A DNA stretch of 64,000 nt from Pseudomonas rhizosphaerae (GTDB lineage: Bacteria > Pseudomonadota > Gammaproteobacteria > Pseudomonadales > Pseudomonadaceae). Location: assembly GCF_000761155.1 (NCBI RefSeq), contig NZ_CP009533.1, forward strand, positions 3,171,001 through 3,235,000, in the 5' to 3' direction. The notes below the pieces were generated by a model that did no database searches, was not told the origin of the DNA, and saw only the letters and a program-made list of their open reading frames with translations. Below are positions 35,901 to 46,298 of this stretch, piece after piece (position 1 is the first letter of the stretch; the number at the start of each line of letters is the position of its first letter). The position numbers and the translations under genes are program-made.

Positions 35901-37419
35901 AATAGTCGTAAGGCGTACGGACTCGATGGGACAGCACGGCCATCGGCGTGTCGTCGCCCATCGAACCCACGGCTTCCTGACCCTGCTCGCCCAGCGGACG
36001 CAACACCTGGTCGCGCTCCTCGAAGGTCACCTGGTACATCTTCATGTACTGCTTGAGCTGGTCGCTGCTGTAGAAGGCCGAGCCGTGGTCGTTGTCTTCC
36101 ATGGTCGACTGGATACGCAGCGCGCTCTTGCGCAGCCACTGCTTGTAGGGGTGGCGCGATTTCAGGCGGTTGTCGATGTCATCGGTGTGCAGGACCTGGC
36201 CGGTTTCGGTATCGACCGCGAGGATCTGCCCAGGGCCGACGCGGCCCTTGGCAATGACGTCCTCGGGCTGGTAGTTCCACACGCCGATTTCCGACGCCAG
36301 GGTGATGTAGCCATTCTTGGTAGTCACCCAGCGCGCCGGGCGCAGGCCGTTGCGGTCGAGCAGGCACACGGCATGACGGCCGTCGGTCATGACCACGCCA
36401 GCCGGGCCGTCCCACGGCTCCATGTGCATCGAGTTGTACTCGTAGAACGCCCGCAGGTCCGGGTCCATGGTCTCGACGTTCTGCCAGGCCGGCGGAATCA
36501 GCATGCGCACGCCACGGAACAGGTCGATGCCACCGGTGACCATCAGCTCGAGCATGTTGTCCATGCTGGAAGAGTCGGAACCCACGCGGTTGACCAGCGG
36601 GCCGAGCTCTTCCAGGTCCGGGATCAGATCGTTGGCGAACTTGGCGCGACGGGCCAGGGCCCAGTTGCGGTTGCCGGTGATGGTGTTGATCTCGCCGTTG
36701 TGCGCCAGAAAGCGGAAGGGCTGGGCCAGCGGCCACTTCGGCAGGGTATTGGTCGAGAAGCGCTGGTGGAACACGCAAATGGCGGTCTGCAGACGCTCGT
36801 CGCTCAGGTCTGGGTAGAAGGCCGTGAGGTCGGCCGGCATCATCAGGCCTTTGTAGATGATGGTCTTGTGCGAAAAGCTGCAGATGTAGTGGTCGGTGTC
36901 CGCGGCGTTGGCTACGGAGGAACGACGACGGGCGCTGAACAGCTTGATCGCGAACTGCTGATCGCTCAGGCCTTCCCCACCGACGAACACTTGCTGGATC
37001 TTGGGCAGGCGCTCCAGGGCCAGGCGGCCGAGCACGCTGGTATCGATGGGCACGTCGCGCCAGCCGATTAGCTGCAGGCCGGCGGCTTCGATCTCGCGGT
37101 TCATGTTGTCACGAGCCGCTTGGGCGCGAACCGGGTCTTGGTTGAAGAAGACCATGCCCACGGCGTACTGCTTGGGCAGTTCGCTGCCGAAATGTTCGTT
37201 GGCAATGGCGCGCAGGAACAGGTCGGGCTTCTGGATCAGCAAGCCGCACCCGTCGCCGGTCTTGCCGTCGGCGTTGATCCCACCGCGGTGGGTCATGCAG
37301 GTCAGGGCCTCGATGGCCGTTTGCAACAGGTTATGGCTGGGTTCACCCGACATATGGGCAATCAGGCCAAAACCGCAGTTATCCTTGAATTCATCCGGAC
37401 GATACAGACCTGTTTTCAT
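32971..37419 (-). CDS. gltB: Glutamate synthase (NADPH) large subunit
   Basis: The 1482-residue alpha subunit makes two glutamates from glutamine and 2-oxoglutarate. The class II amidotransferase nucleophile is Cys15 in [11 protein letters not shown], exposed after propeptide cleavage. The central and FMN domains contain [15 protein letters not shown]. The 3Fe-4S motif is [19 protein letters not shown] beta-helix domain closes the protein. ATG 37419 is chosen from the family N-terminus [11 protein letters not shown]; the longer frame to 37473 is leader. A well-formed promoter lies about 110 bp upstream. Confidence 0.96.
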   Translation of the reverse strand: MKTGLYRPDEFKDNCGFGLIAHMSGEPSHNLLQTAIEALTCMTHRGGINADGKTGDGCGLLIQKPDLFLRAIANEHFGSELPKQYAVGMVFFNQDPVRAQAARDNMNREIEAAGLQLIGWRDVPIDTSVLGRLALERLPKIQQVFVGGEGLSDQQFAIKLFSARRRSSVANAADTDHYICSFSHKTIIYKGLMMPADLTAFYPDLSDERLQTAICVFHQRFSTNTLPKWPLAQPFRFLAHNGEINTITGNRNWALARRAKFANDLIPDLEELGPLVNRVGSDSSSMDNMLELMVTGGIDLFRGVRMLIPPAWQNVETMDPDLRAFYEYNSMHMEPWDGPAGVVMTDGRHAVCLLDRNGLRPARWVTTKNGYITLASEIGVWNYQPEDVIAKGRVGPGQILAVDTETGQVLHTDDIDNRLKSRHPYKQWLRKSALRIQSTMEDNDHGSAFYSSDQLKQYMKMYQVTFEERDQVLRPLGEQGQEAVGSMGDDTPMAVLSHRVRTPYDYFRQQFAQVTNPPIDPLREAIVMSLEICLGAERNIFQESPEHASRVILSSPVISPAKWRSLMNLDRSGFDRQVIELNYDEAMGLEAAVRNIADQAEEAVRAGRTLLVLSDRNIAPGKLPVHASLATGAVHHRLTEKGLRCDSNILVETATARDPHHFAVLIGFGASAVYPFLAYEVLGDLIRTGEVLGDLYEVFKNYRKGITKGLLKILSKMGISTVASYRGAQLFEAIGLSEEVCELSFRGVPSRIKGARFVDLEAEQKALAAEAWSPRKPIQQGGLLKFVYGGEYHAYNPDVVNTLQAAVQQGDYSKFKEYTAIVDNRPVSMIRDLLKVKTLDQPLGMDQIEPLEAILKRFDSAGISLGALSPEAHEALAEAMNRLGARSNSGEGGEDPSRYGTVRSSKIKQIATGRFGVTPEYLVNAEVLQIKVAQGAKPGEGGQLPGGKVNGLIAKLRYAVPGVTLISPPPHHDIYSIEDLSQLIFDLKQVNPAALVSVKLVAEAGVGTIAAGVAKAYADLITISGYDGGTGASPLSSIKYAGAPWELGLAETHQTLRGNDLRGKVRVQTDGGLKTGLDVIKAAILGAESFGFGTAPMIALGCKYLRICHLNNCATGVATQNEKLRKDHYIGTVDMVINFFTYVAEETREWLAKLGVRSLGELIGRTDLLEMLPGETAKQQHLDLTPLLGSDQIPADKPQFCEVDRNPPFDKGLLAEQMVEMALPAIQGKTGGEYEMNICNCDRSIGARISGEIAKLHGNQGMNASPLTFRFKGTAGQSFGVWNAGGLNMYLEGDANDYVGKGMTAGKLVIVPPKGSPFKTQDSAIIGNTCLYGATGGKLFAAGTAGERFAVRNSGAHTVVEGTGDHCCEYMTGGFVCVLGKTGYNFGSGMTGGFAYVLDQDNSFVDRVNHELVEIQRISGEAMEAYRTHLERVLAEYVAETDSEWGRNLWENLDDYLRRFWLVKPKAANLKSLLSSTRANPQ

Positions 37420-37528
37420 AGACACATTCTCACCAGGCTGCCTCTTTTTCGAGGCAATTTCTTTTCGATTCAACTAGTTACCAAACGCGCCGAACGGATG
37501 CCGGCTTTGCGGAGGCAAAAGGGAGGTC

Positions 37529-37557
37529 ATTGTACACAGCGCAACGGACGGTCACAA
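37529..37557 (-). promoter_or_regulatory. Probable sigma-70 promoter of gltBD
   Basis: On the minus strand the sequence has TTGTGA (-35, 37557-37552), exactly 17 bases, then TACAAT (-10, 37534-37529). Transcription would start near 37521, giving a leader of about 100 nt before gltB. The match to consensus is good and the spacing ideal. No operator was identified. Confidence 0.65.
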
Positions 37558-37813
37558 ATTCAGCGACGAAATCAATAACTCATTTGTCGCAAATGTGAAC
37601 GTTTTTCAGCAGGCTATTGTGATAGCGACTTAGGCTGGATTCTGAATCCCGCAGCTCGACAGCGCAAGCCCGCATGTCTACGAGGCCCGTGCTTGAGCCT
37701 TCGACGGCAGACGATGGGACAGAGACAGCGAAGCCTGCTACGGACTACGTAGCAGGCTCAAGATTCAGATGACGCCGTAGGGTGGGGCGGCGGGGATAGG
37801 TGCCGCCCGACAA
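37558..37813. other. Non-coding part of the damX-gltB gap with an 11-bp hairpin
   Basis: Most of the 394-bp gap between the damX end and gltB start is non-coding. AGCCTGCTACG (37732-37742) and CGTAGCAGGCT (37748-37758) form a perfect hairpin with a 5-base loop. CTTGAGCC (37692-37699) and GGCTCAAG (37755-37762) add an alternative long-range pairing. No T-run follows on either strand, so this is not a standard terminator. No ORF is credible here. Confidence 0.55.
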
Positions 37814-39388
37814 TCAGCGAGCTGTCGCGAGGTCCTGTTGGACGCTGGCGACAGTGCGAGGCCAAGGTTTACCAGCCTGGACCTTGGCTGGCAAGTTCTT
37901 GATGGCGGCAACCGCAGCGTCACGGCTGGCGAAGCTGCCATAAGTGATCACGTACAGCGGCTTGCCTTGCAGGGTTTTCTTGAAGTAGCGGAAGTCGCCA
38001 CCCTGCTCCTTGACGTAGGCCTGTGCCGCGCCTTCGTTGCTGGTCCCCAGAATCTGCACTACGTAGTTGCTGGGCGACTGCCCGGCATACCAGGTTCCAC
38101 CGGCAGCAGGTTTGGCGGCGGCAGCAGCAGGAGCCGGTGCCGGCTTGGCCGCCACGGTTGGCGCAGGCGCTGGCTTGACGGCGGTGGTAGGTGCCGGCTT
38201 GGTGGTCGCGACCGGAGCACTCTGGCGCGCGGGTGCGGGCGTTGGCGCAACCGTGGCCGGCGAACCCGCTGCCACACCCTCAGGCGGCGAGATAGTGGTG
38301 ACGGTCGGAGGCTGTGGCGAGGTGTTCACGGCAGCGCCGGTTTCGTCGCCATCGCCCATGCCGGTGGATTCGGCCAGCGGGCCGCGCATCACCGGCTGTT
38401 GCCCGTTCATCGGCAACGACTGGGTGCTGCCATTGAATTCGACCGATGGATTGCCGTTGTTGGACTGGACTGCGCTTGGCTGCCCCTGCCCCATCGGCAA
38501 CTGGGCCTGTTCTGTGCTGCTCGGCGCCTTGCCGTCACGGCTGGGTATCAGCCAGGCGGCAGCCACGGCGACGACGACAACGGCGGAAATCGCCAATACG
38601 TGTTTCTTAGGCATCTTAAACCCCATAGCAGGACGCTTCACCGACGAGCGGCTAGCGATCATGGCCTCGATCAACGTATCACGGGCAACCTGGTTGATGG
38701 CTCCAGGCCAACCATCCGAGTTCTCGTGAATGTCGGCAATCTGGTCATTGGTGAGCAACTGGATACCCTTCCCGGCACCTTCCAGACGCAGCGCCAGGTA
38801 TTCGCGGGTTTCCTCGAGGCTGTACGGTTGCAGCTCGATCACGTGGAACAATTCCTGCCCGGCGCTGAACTGCTCCAGGCCTGCGATCAAGGAAGGCTCA
38901 CCGAACAGGAACACATGAGGGCGCCCGTCCGAGGTGCCCGCCGCCAACGCCAGCAGGGCTTCGAGTGCGGATTCGTCGAGTTGTTCCGCGTCGTCCACCA
39001 GCAGGTAGACTTCCTGCCCGGTCAGCCCCAGCTGGACGATCTGCGCCAGCATGGCCGGCACTTCCAGGGTGTTGAGGTTGAGCGACTGGGCGATCTGGGT
39101 CAGCACGCTCGCGGCATCGCCGGCACCGCGCGCCGACACCACGATGCTTTGCACCGATTGCTTGTTGGTACTGGCGACCAAGGCCTGGCGCAGCAAGGTC
39201 TTGCCGCTGCCGTGCGGGCCGGTGACTACCAGCAACAGCTGGCTGTAGCGCGCCAGATGGTGCAATTGACCCAGCACCGGCTTGCGCTGGGCCGGGAAGA
39301 ATTTGAAGCCAGGCACCCTTGCGGCGAAGGGGTCATGATCCAATTGGTAGTGGCCGAGAAAGGCCTCATCGGCATGCAGACTTGTCAT
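37814..39388 (-). CDS. DamX-like protein: AAA ATPase plus SPOR domain
   Basis: The 524-residue inner-membrane protein has an N-terminal ExeA/GspA-like AAA ATPase domain (Walker A GPHGSGKT at 57-64; Walker B VYLLVDDAEQLD near 128-138). A single transmembrane helix (about 264-282) is followed by a long Pro/Ala-rich linker and a C-terminal SPOR domain (about 440-515) that binds denuded peptidoglycan at the septum. ATG 39388 has ACGAGAG upstream and precedes the conserved MTSLHADEAFLGHY. It is the distal gene of the pil-aro operon, 55 bp after aroB, as in other pseudomonads. It probably links division-site peptidoglycan to the cytoplasmic ATPase. Confidence 0.88.
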   Translation of the reverse strand: MTSLHADEAFLGHYQLDHDPFAARVPGFKFFPAQRKPVLGQLHHLARYSQLLLVVTGPHGSGKTLLRQALVASTNKQSVQSIVVSARGAGDAASVLTQIAQSLNLNTLEVPAMLAQIVQLGLTGQEVYLLVDDAEQLDESALEALLALAAGTSDGRPHVFLFGEPSLIAGLEQFSAGQELFHVIELQPYSLEETREYLALRLEGAGKGIQLLTNDQIADIHENSDGWPGAINQVARDTLIEAMIASRSSVKRPAMGFKMPKKHVLAISAVVVVAVAAAWLIPSRDGKAPSSTEQAQLPMGQGQPSAVQSNNGNPSVEFNGSTQSLPMNGQQPVMRGPLAESTGMGDGDETGAAVNTSPQPPTVTTISPPEGVAAGSPATVAPTPAPARQSAPVATTKPAPTTAVKPAPAPTVAAKPAPAPAAAAAKPAAGGTWYAGQSPSNYVVQILGTSNEGAAQAYVKEQGGDFRYFKKTLQGKPLYVITYGSFASRDAAVAAIKNLPAKVQAGKPWPRTVASVQQDLATAR

Positions 39389-39443
39389 CGAACTCTCGTA
39401 GAACAAAGGTGAATCGTTGATGGATTGCTGGAAACACGTCCTG

Positions 39444-40547
39444 CTAGACCTCCAGCCCGGCGACGATGGCGCGGTAATCCGCTTCCAGCGTTGCCTGAAG
39501 CACGTCGTGCGGGTAGTCGGCGGTGATCACCGCTTCGCCCATGCTGCGCAGCAGCACCAGGCGCAGACTGCCATCCAGCACTTTCTTGTCGATTGCCATG
39601 TGCTCGAGGAAATCGGCCGGCGTCATTTCCGCAGGCGGCACCACCGGCAAACCGGCGCGCTGCAGCAGGCGAATGCCGCGGTCGCGCTCGGCCTGGGTGA
39701 TCCAGCCCAGGCGCATGGACATCTCCAGCGCCATCACCGTACCGGCCCCGACGGCCTCACCGTGAAGCCATACACCATACCCCATATGGGTCTCGATGGC
39801 GTGGCCGAAAGTATGCCCCAGGTTCAGCGTGGCGCGCACACCCGACTCACGTTCGTCCGCACCGACCACGCGCGCCTTGGCCTCGCAGGAACGGGCGATG
39901 GCCACGGTCAGGGCAGCTTGGTCGACGGCCCTGAGAGCATCGACGTTGTCTTCCAGCCAGCCCAGGAACGGCTCATCGCAGATGAAACCGTACTTGATCA
40001 CTTCTGCCAGCCCCGCCGACAGCTCGCGCGGCGGCAAGGTGGCCAGGGTAGTGGTATCGATCAGCACCGCTTGCGGCTGATAGAACGCACCGACCATGTT
40101 CTTGCCCAGCGGATGGTTGATGCCCGTCTTGCCGCCCACCGACGAATCGACCTGGGACAGCAGCGTGGTGGGCACCTGGATGAAGTCGACACCGCGCTGG
40201 TAACACGCGGCGGCGAACCCGGCCATGTCGCCGATGACACCGCCACCCAGGGCGATCACCGTAACGCGCCGATCCAGCCGCGCGGTGAGCATGGCATCGA
40301 AGATGGTCTGCAGGGTTTCCCAGTTCTTGAAGGCTTCGCCGTCCGGAAGCACCACGGGCACCACTGAATAGGCGCCCAGGGTCTGGGTCAGGCGATCCAG
40401 GTAGAGCGGCGCCACCGTGGCGTTGGAGACGACCGCCACTTTTCGCCCGGCAATGTGCGGGGCCAGCAATGAGGTCTGGTCGAGCAGCCCTTCACCGATG
40501 TAGATCGGATAGCTGCGCTCGCCGAGGTCAACCTTGAGTGTCTGCAT
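39444..40547 (-). CDS. aroB: 3-dehydroquinate synthase
   Basis: The 367-residue cytoplasmic enzyme cyclises DAHP to 3-dehydroquinate in the shikimate pathway, using NAD and a divalent metal. [39 protein letters not shown] and the metal-binding [12 protein letters not shown] are intact. It follows aroK by 94 bp in the conserved pilMNOPQ-aroK-aroB-damX order. Confidence 0.96.
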   Translation of the reverse strand: MQTLKVDLGERSYPIYIGEGLLDQTSLLAPHIAGRKVAVVSNATVAPLYLDRLTQTLGAYSVVPVVLPDGEAFKNWETLQTIFDAMLTARLDRRVTVIALGGGVIGDMAGFAAACYQRGVDFIQVPTTLLSQVDSSVGGKTGINHPLGKNMVGAFYQPQAVLIDTTTLATLPPRELSAGLAEVIKYGFICDEPFLGWLEDNVDALRAVDQAALTVAIARSCEAKARVVGADERESGVRATLNLGHTFGHAIETHMGYGVWLHGEAVGAGTVMALEMSMRLGWITQAERDRGIRLLQRAGLPVVPPAEMTPADFLEHMAIDKKVLDGSLRLVLLRSMGEAVITADYPHDVLQATLEADYRAIVAGLEV

Positions 40548-40641
40548 CTGTCCCTACTATTGTTTTATGAAGCGAGTTCGGTGAAACAGGCTTTGCGGCA
40601 CAGGGTCAGATCCGCTGCCCCTGCAAGCACATCGCATGCGT

Positions 40642-41160
40642 TCAGCGCGGCGGCAGGCGTTGCAGCCGCTCGAGGATATCAAGTACCACCATGCGCGGCG
40701 GACGCTCGTCGGTCTGCACCACCAGGTCGGCGATCTCACGGTACAGCGGATCGCGGATCGCCAGCAGGGCTCGCAGCGTGGCCTCGGGATTGGCGGTGCG
40801 CAATAGCGGCCGATTGCGATCACGCGCCGTACGACCGACCTGCTGTTCGACCGAGGCGTGCAGGTACACCACGCGCCCACCGGCGTGCAGCGCCTGGCGG
40901 TTTTCATCGCGCATGACCGCGCCGCCGCCGGTGGCCAGCACCAGGCCGTCGAATTCACACAGCTCGGCCAGCATGGCCTGCTCGCGATCGCGAAAACCGG
41001 CCTCGCCTTCCTGATCGAAGATCCACGGGATATTCGCCCCGGTACGGGTCTCGATTTCCTTGTCGGAATCTTTGAACGGCAACCGAAGCTCTTTGGCCAG
41101 CAGACGGCCAATGGTGCTCTTGCCTGCACCCATTGGCCCAACAAGTATCAAATTTCGCAC
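40642..41160 (-). CDS. aroK: Shikimate kinase
   Basis: The 172-residue P-loop kinase phosphorylates shikimate at the 3-OH. Walker A is GPMGAGKST (residues 8-16), the shikimate-binding DSDKEIE and LATGGGAV segments are present, and so is the lid arginine region. It follows pilQ by 4 bp, so it is cotranscribed and possibly coupled with the pilus genes. Confidence 0.96.
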   Translation of the reverse strand: MRNLILVGPMGAGKSTIGRLLAKELRLPFKDSDKEIETRTGANIPWIFDQEGEAGFRDREQAMLAELCEFDGLVLATGGGAVMRDENRQALHAGGRVVYLHASVEQQVGRTARDRNRPLLRTANPEATLRALLAIRDPLYREIADLVVQTDERPPRMVVLDILERLQRLPPR

Positions 41161-41164
41161 AGAA

Positions 41165-43267
41165 TCAACGACTCACAGCAATCGCCTGGTTATTCATGAT
41201 ACGCGGTGTCAAGAATACCAGCAGCTCGGATTTGGCTTCCGACACGACATCCCGACGGAAAAGGCGCCCAACATACGGCACGTCGCCCAAAAAGGGCACC
41301 TTGTCCACGGTTTTACTTTGCGTGTTGGAGAAAACCCCACCGATGACGATGGTTTCGCCGTCGTTGACCAGCACCTTGGCGTTGACCTCGTTCTTGCTGA
41401 TGGGCGGCACGCCGAGCACCGCGTTCAGGTAGTCGGGCTCATCCTTGGTGACCTTCACTTCCATGATGATGCGGCTGTCCGGGGTGATCTGCGGCGTCAC
41501 CTCGAGCGACAGCGACGCCTCCTTGAACGATACCGTGGTGGCACCGCTGGAGCTGGCCTCCTGGTACGGCACCTCGGTGCCCTTGAGGATCTTCGCGGTT
41601 TCCTTGTCGGAGGTCACCACCTTGGGCTGCGAGACGATCTCGCCGTTGCCGGTGCTTTCCATGGCACTGAGCTCGAGGTCGAGCAGGACGTTGTTGGTCA
41701 CGAAGCCCAGGCCGATGCCGGAGGTCGCATCGGCGGCGCCCAGGTCGATGAAGGGTGTGTTGCTGCCCACGTCGGCACCGGTGTTGCCGGCTTCGTCGCC
41801 ATTGTTGTCCAAGCCATAGGCGGTCCAGTTGTTCTTGCCGCGCAAGTTGGTGGAACCGCCCCAGCGCACGCCGAGCGCCTTGTTGTAGCCCACGTTGGCC
41901 TCGACGATGCGCGCCTCGATCATCACCTGACGCACCGGGATGTCCAGCTGGGTGACGATGCGCCGCAGCTCGTCCAGTCGGTCCTGGGTCTGGTAGGCAA
42001 TGATGTTGTTGGTGCGTTCGTCGACGGTGATCGAGCCGCGCTCGGTCTCGACATTTTCACCGCGGGTCACCGACTGGAACAGCTTGGCGATGTCGGCGGC
42101 CTTGGCATAGTTGACCTGCATCAGCTCGCGGCGCAGGGGCGCAAGCTCCTGGATCTGCCGCTGCGACTCCAGCTCCTGGCGCTCGCGGGCGGCGATCTCG
42201 TCGGCCGGGGCCACCAGCAGCACGTTGCCGACCTTGCGCTTGTCCAGGCCCTTGGTCTTGAGTACCAGGTCAAGCGCCTGGTCCCAGGGGACGTTCTGCA
42301 GGCGCAGGGTAATCCCGCCCTGCACCGTGTCGCTGGCCACCAGGTTCAGGTTGGTGAAATCGGCGATCAACTGCAGCACCGAACGCACGTCGATGTCCTG
42401 GAAATTCAGCGAGAGCTTGTCGCCGGTATAGACGTTGCGCTCGACATTGCGCCGCGCCACGTCCTCGTTGGTCAGTGGCCGCACGCTGATGGTCAGGCGA
42501 TTCTCGGTCTGGTACGAGGAGTAGTCGAAGGTGCCACTAGGTTCGATGGTGACCGTCGCGCCCGTAGCGCTGACCGACGAGTTGACGAACTGCACCGGGG
42601 TCGCGAAATCCTTGACGTCCAGGCGCACGCGCAAGGGATCGGGCAGTTGGGTCTTGGCGAAATTGAGCAGGATCTTGCCGCCCTGCTCCTGAATGTCGGG
42701 GCTGATGGTCGGGTCGCTGAGATCGATGATCACATTGCCCTCGCCCAGCTCGCCGCGCTGGAAATCGACATTGCGAATGGCGCGTCCCGCCGGCACCGCC
42801 GCCCGCGCGGGAGTTGGCGCGGCTGCAGGTCGCGGCGCCGGTCGGGCCGCAGTCGGCGCCGGTATGGCAGTGCCTTGCAGGGAGGCTGCACCTTCGCCCA
42901 CCAGCACGAACAGGTCGTTGCCCTGCACACGGGTGCTGTAGGGCGCCAGCTTGGTCAGGTTGACGATGATCCGCGTGCGGTCGGTGGCCTCGACCACCAC
43001 CACGCTGCGGGCATTGCCCACGCCCAGGTCGCGGCTGCGCGCGCCCAGCTGGCTGGTGACACCCGGCAGGTCGAGGGCGATGCGTGCCGGTTGCTCGGTG
43101 GTGTACCCGCGCGGTGCGGTAACCGGACCGTCGAACGACAACTTGAGCTCGACGCGATCACCGGGCAGGGAGGCAACGTCGAGCGTCTTCAAGTTCGCGG
43201 CCATGACGATCGGTGAAAGCATCGCTATCCCTAGCGAAATACCGAAGGCTGAGAGAATCCTGTTCAT
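41165..43267 (-). CDS. pilQ: Type IV pilus secretin PilQ
   Basis: The 700-residue outer-membrane secretin forms the gated ring through which the pilus leaves. A signal peptide (about 1-23) is followed by AMIN peptidoglycan-binding domains (about 30-230, separated by a Pro/Ala-rich linker near residues 145-165). An STN/N0 domain starts at about 280 ([20 protein letters not shown]). N1 and the secretin core run to the end ([40 protein letters not shown]). It is the last gene of pilMNOPQ. The length is near the PAO1 protein. Confidence 0.95.
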   Translation of the reverse strand: MNRILSAFGISLGIAMLSPIVMAANLKTLDVASLPGDRVELKLSFDGPVTAPRGYTTEQPARIALDLPGVTSQLGARSRDLGVGNARSVVVVEATDRTRIIVNLTKLAPYSTRVQGNDLFVLVGEGAASLQGTAIPAPTAARPAPRPAAAPTPARAAVPAGRAIRNVDFQRGELGEGNVIIDLSDPTISPDIQEQGGKILLNFAKTQLPDPLRVRLDVKDFATPVQFVNSSVSATGATVTIEPSGTFDYSSYQTENRLTISVRPLTNEDVARRNVERNVYTGDKLSLNFQDIDVRSVLQLIADFTNLNLVASDTVQGGITLRLQNVPWDQALDLVLKTKGLDKRKVGNVLLVAPADEIAARERQELESQRQIQELAPLRRELMQVNYAKAADIAKLFQSVTRGENVETERGSITVDERTNNIIAYQTQDRLDELRRIVTQLDIPVRQVMIEARIVEANVGYNKALGVRWGGSTNLRGKNNWTAYGLDNNGDEAGNTGADVGSNTPFIDLGAADATSGIGLGFVTNNVLLDLELSAMESTGNGEIVSQPKVVTSDKETAKILKGTEVPYQEASSSGATTVSFKEASLSLEVTPQITPDSRIIMEVKVTKDEPDYLNAVLGVPPISKNEVNAKVLVNDGETIVIGGVFSNTQSKTVDKVPFLGDVPYVGRLFRRDVVSEAKSELLVFLTPRIMNNQAIAVSR

Positions 43268-43303
43268 TTTCGAGTTCCACTAGACATGCTTGACCCAAGC
43301 CCT

Positions 43304-43831
43304 TTACGAGCGCTCTTTGAGCGGGATGGTGCGAGGCCGCTCCAACCAACCACCATCCCCATCGGGAACGATTTCAACGACATCGACCTGAGCATCGCTG
43401 ATGGCGATGATCCGCCCGTCGTTGCGACCCAGGTAATCGCCTACCTTCAGGCGATGCACGCCACCGGCGCCGCGCATCAAGGCAAACCGGCCACCGGCGT
43501 TGCCCAGGGTGCCGACCATTTCGAAATCCTCGATGTTGAAACCCTCCAGGAACTGCTTGACCCGCGTCGTGTCCGGCTTGATGAGCCTGGAGCCCTTCTG
43601 CCTGTTGACCAGTTCGATCTTGATCGGTGGCTGGAACGGGCTGCGCAACGACGCGGCCTCGTAGCTGAACGCCTGATAGGGCGCAAAGCGCGGTATCGGT
43701 TCGATCTTGCCCTTGGGCCGCGCCTTGACCTCGGCCATGAAGGCATCGAGGTCGGCGAAATCGCCGCTGCCACCGCAACCGGCCAGTACCAGCGTGCACA
43801 TCACCAGCCCCGCCACGAAAACTGCCCTCAT
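43304..43831 (-). CDS. pilP: Type IV pilus lipoprotein PilP
   Basis: The 175-residue inner-membrane lipoprotein has lipobox LVLAGCGG near residues 15-21 and a C-terminal HR/beta domain (VKQFLEGFNIEDFEMVGTLG, HRLKVGDYLGRNDGRI). It bridges the PilN-PilO alignment complex to the PilQ secretin. The start overlaps the pilO stop by four bases (43828-43831). Confidence 0.95.
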   Translation of the reverse strand: MRAVFVAGLVMCTLVLAGCGGSGDFADLDAFMAEVKARPKGKIEPIPRFAPYQAFSYEAASLRSPFQPPIKIELVNRQKGSRLIKPDTTRVKQFLEGFNIEDFEMVGTLGNAGGRFALMRGAGGVHRLKVGDYLGRNDGRIIAISDAQVDVVEIVPDGDGGWLERPRTIPLKERS

Positions 43832-44487
43832 TTCGCCTGCCCCTGTGCCGGTACCGCATTCGTCCCAGGCAAGCCTTGATCATTGTAGCGGTAGGTCTTG
43901 GCCAGGATGCTCATGCGCAACTGGCTGTTGCTGGCTTTCGGATCCACGGGCTTCACTTCGAAGTCGTGCAAGGTAACGATCCGCGGCAGGCTGGCCACGC
44001 CGCTGACGAAGGTGGCCAGGTCATGGTAGGTGCCGGTCACGCTGATCTGTATCGGCAGCTCGATATAAAACTGCTGGGTCACTTCAGGCAACAGTTTTAT
44101 TTCCTCGAACTCAAGCCCCGAGCCCAGGCCGGTGCGGGTGATGTCTTCGAGCAGCCCCGGGACCTCGGTGTCACTGGGCAACTGGCGCAACATGGCCCCG
44201 AAGGAGGTTTCCATCTCCTGCATCTGCTCGGTGTAGGTCTCCAGGTTCGCGGCCTGGAAGGCCTTGGTGGAGAACTGCTCCTTGAGCGTGGCTTCCTGAT
44301 CGGCCTGTTGCTGCAACTGCGCTTCGAGGTCGGAAATGTGGAAGTTGTAGCCCAGGCCCAGAATCAGTGCCATCAGCAGCACGCCGGCAATCACCTTGAC
44401 CGCAGTGGGCCAGGAGCCGATGTTGTTGAGGTCCAGTTCGCTTAGCTCGACCTTGCGCAGGCTGTCCATCCAGCTTGAAGGGTTCAT
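43828..44487 (-). CDS. pilO: Type IV pilus alignment protein PilO
   Basis: The 219-residue bitopic protein has a short cytoplasmic N-terminus, a transmembrane helix (about 30-52, VIAGVLLMALILGLGYNF), a coiled coil and a periplasmic ferredoxin-like domain (LPIQISVTGTYHDLATFVSGV). It dimerises with PilN. ATG 44487 overlaps the pilN stop; an internal ATG at codon 7 is also possible. Confidence 0.94.
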   Translation of the reverse strand: MNPSSWMDSLRKVELSELDLNNIGSWPTAVKVIAGVLLMALILGLGYNFHISDLEAQLQQQADQEATLKEQFSTKAFQAANLETYTEQMQEMETSFGAMLRQLPSDTEVPGLLEDITRTGLGSGLEFEEIKLLPEVTQQFYIELPIQISVTGTYHDLATFVSGVASLPRIVTLHDFEVKPVDPKASNSQLRMSILAKTYRYNDQGLPGTNAVPAQGQAK

Positions 44488-45053
44488 TTGTCATCCCCTT
44501 CGGCCTGTACCGGCGCCGTCTGGCGCACGGTCAGCTGGAAACTGTTGACGCCATTGATGTCGGCGCTGGTGTTGGCCTTGACCTCGTTGAGGGTCGGCGC
44601 TTCGAGCCAGGGCGACGCGTCGAGGTTGCGCAGCAGGTCGGAGACACGGTTGTTGGTTTCCGCAGCGCCGGCAATGGCAATGCTCTTGTCGGCCATTTTC
44701 ACGTCGGTGAAGTACACGCCGTCAGGCAACGTACGCGCCATTTGGTCGAAGATGCGCCCGATGATCGGCCGATTGCCCTGCAGGTCCTGGATGGTCTTCA
44801 TGCGCTCGAGCAGCTGCTTGCGCCGCGCCTTGAGCTCGCTGATCGACTTGATGCGCTGATCGAGCAGCACGATCTCGGACTGCAGGTGGGCATTGCGCGC
44901 CGTCTGGGTGTCGATGGCATTGCCGATGAATCGGTCCGCCAGAAAAATGACTGCGATGGCGCCTACCAATACGCCGGCCATGGCAATCAGAAAGTGACGC
45001 TTGCGCTCTTCACGCAGCTGCTCGCGCCACGGCAGCAGGTTGATCCTTGCCAT
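44484..45053 (-). CDS. pilN: Type IV pilus alignment protein PilN
   Basis: The 189-residue inner-membrane protein starts MARINLLPWREQLREERK, the conserved cytoplasmic peptide that docks into PilM. A transmembrane helix (about 22-42), a coiled coil and a periplasmic domain follow. It directly follows pilM, the pilM stop ending one base before its start, and overlaps pilO by four bases. Confidence 0.95.
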   Translation of the reverse strand: MARINLLPWREQLREERKRHFLIAMAGVLVGAIAVIFLADRFIGNAIDTQTARNAHLQSEIVLLDQRIKSISELKARRKQLLERMKTIQDLQGNRPIIGRIFDQMARTLPDGVYFTDVKMADKSIAIAGAAETNNRVSDLLRNLDASPWLEAPTLNEVKANTSADINGVNSFQLTVRQTAPVQAEGDDK

Positions 45054-46145
<1,092 letters not shown>

Positions 46146-46224
46146 TTACGGACCCTTTGTCGTACGAGGCATTTAATAGCAGTCTTGACAGAAGCGCAAA
46201 TGACGCCCCGGGTCGAAAAATGCT

Positions 46225-46230
46225 TATAAT
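46225..46230 (+). promoter_or_regulatory. Candidate ponA -10 element (TATAAT)
   Basis: A perfect TATAAT lies 69 bp before the ponA start in the pilM-ponA divergent region. A perfect TTGACA (46185-46190) is 34 bases away, too far to pair with it. The best properly spaced -35 is a weak ATGACG-like sequence near 46200. For pilM, a TATTAAA preceded by TG on the minus strand near 46170-46180 is a possible extended -10. Confidence 0.4.
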
Positions 46231-46298
46231 GCCCAGCGTTTTTTCCACGTACTGCGTGCTGCGCTTAACCCATTCTTTTATCTGGAAATCCAAAAGCC

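Noticed and set aside
37732..37758. Standard rho-independent terminator for damX
   Set aside because: The hairpin is perfect but has no T-run on either strand.
46185..46230. TTGACA (46185) with TATAAT (46225) as one promoter
   Set aside because: The two hexamers are 34 bases apart, twice the workable spacing.
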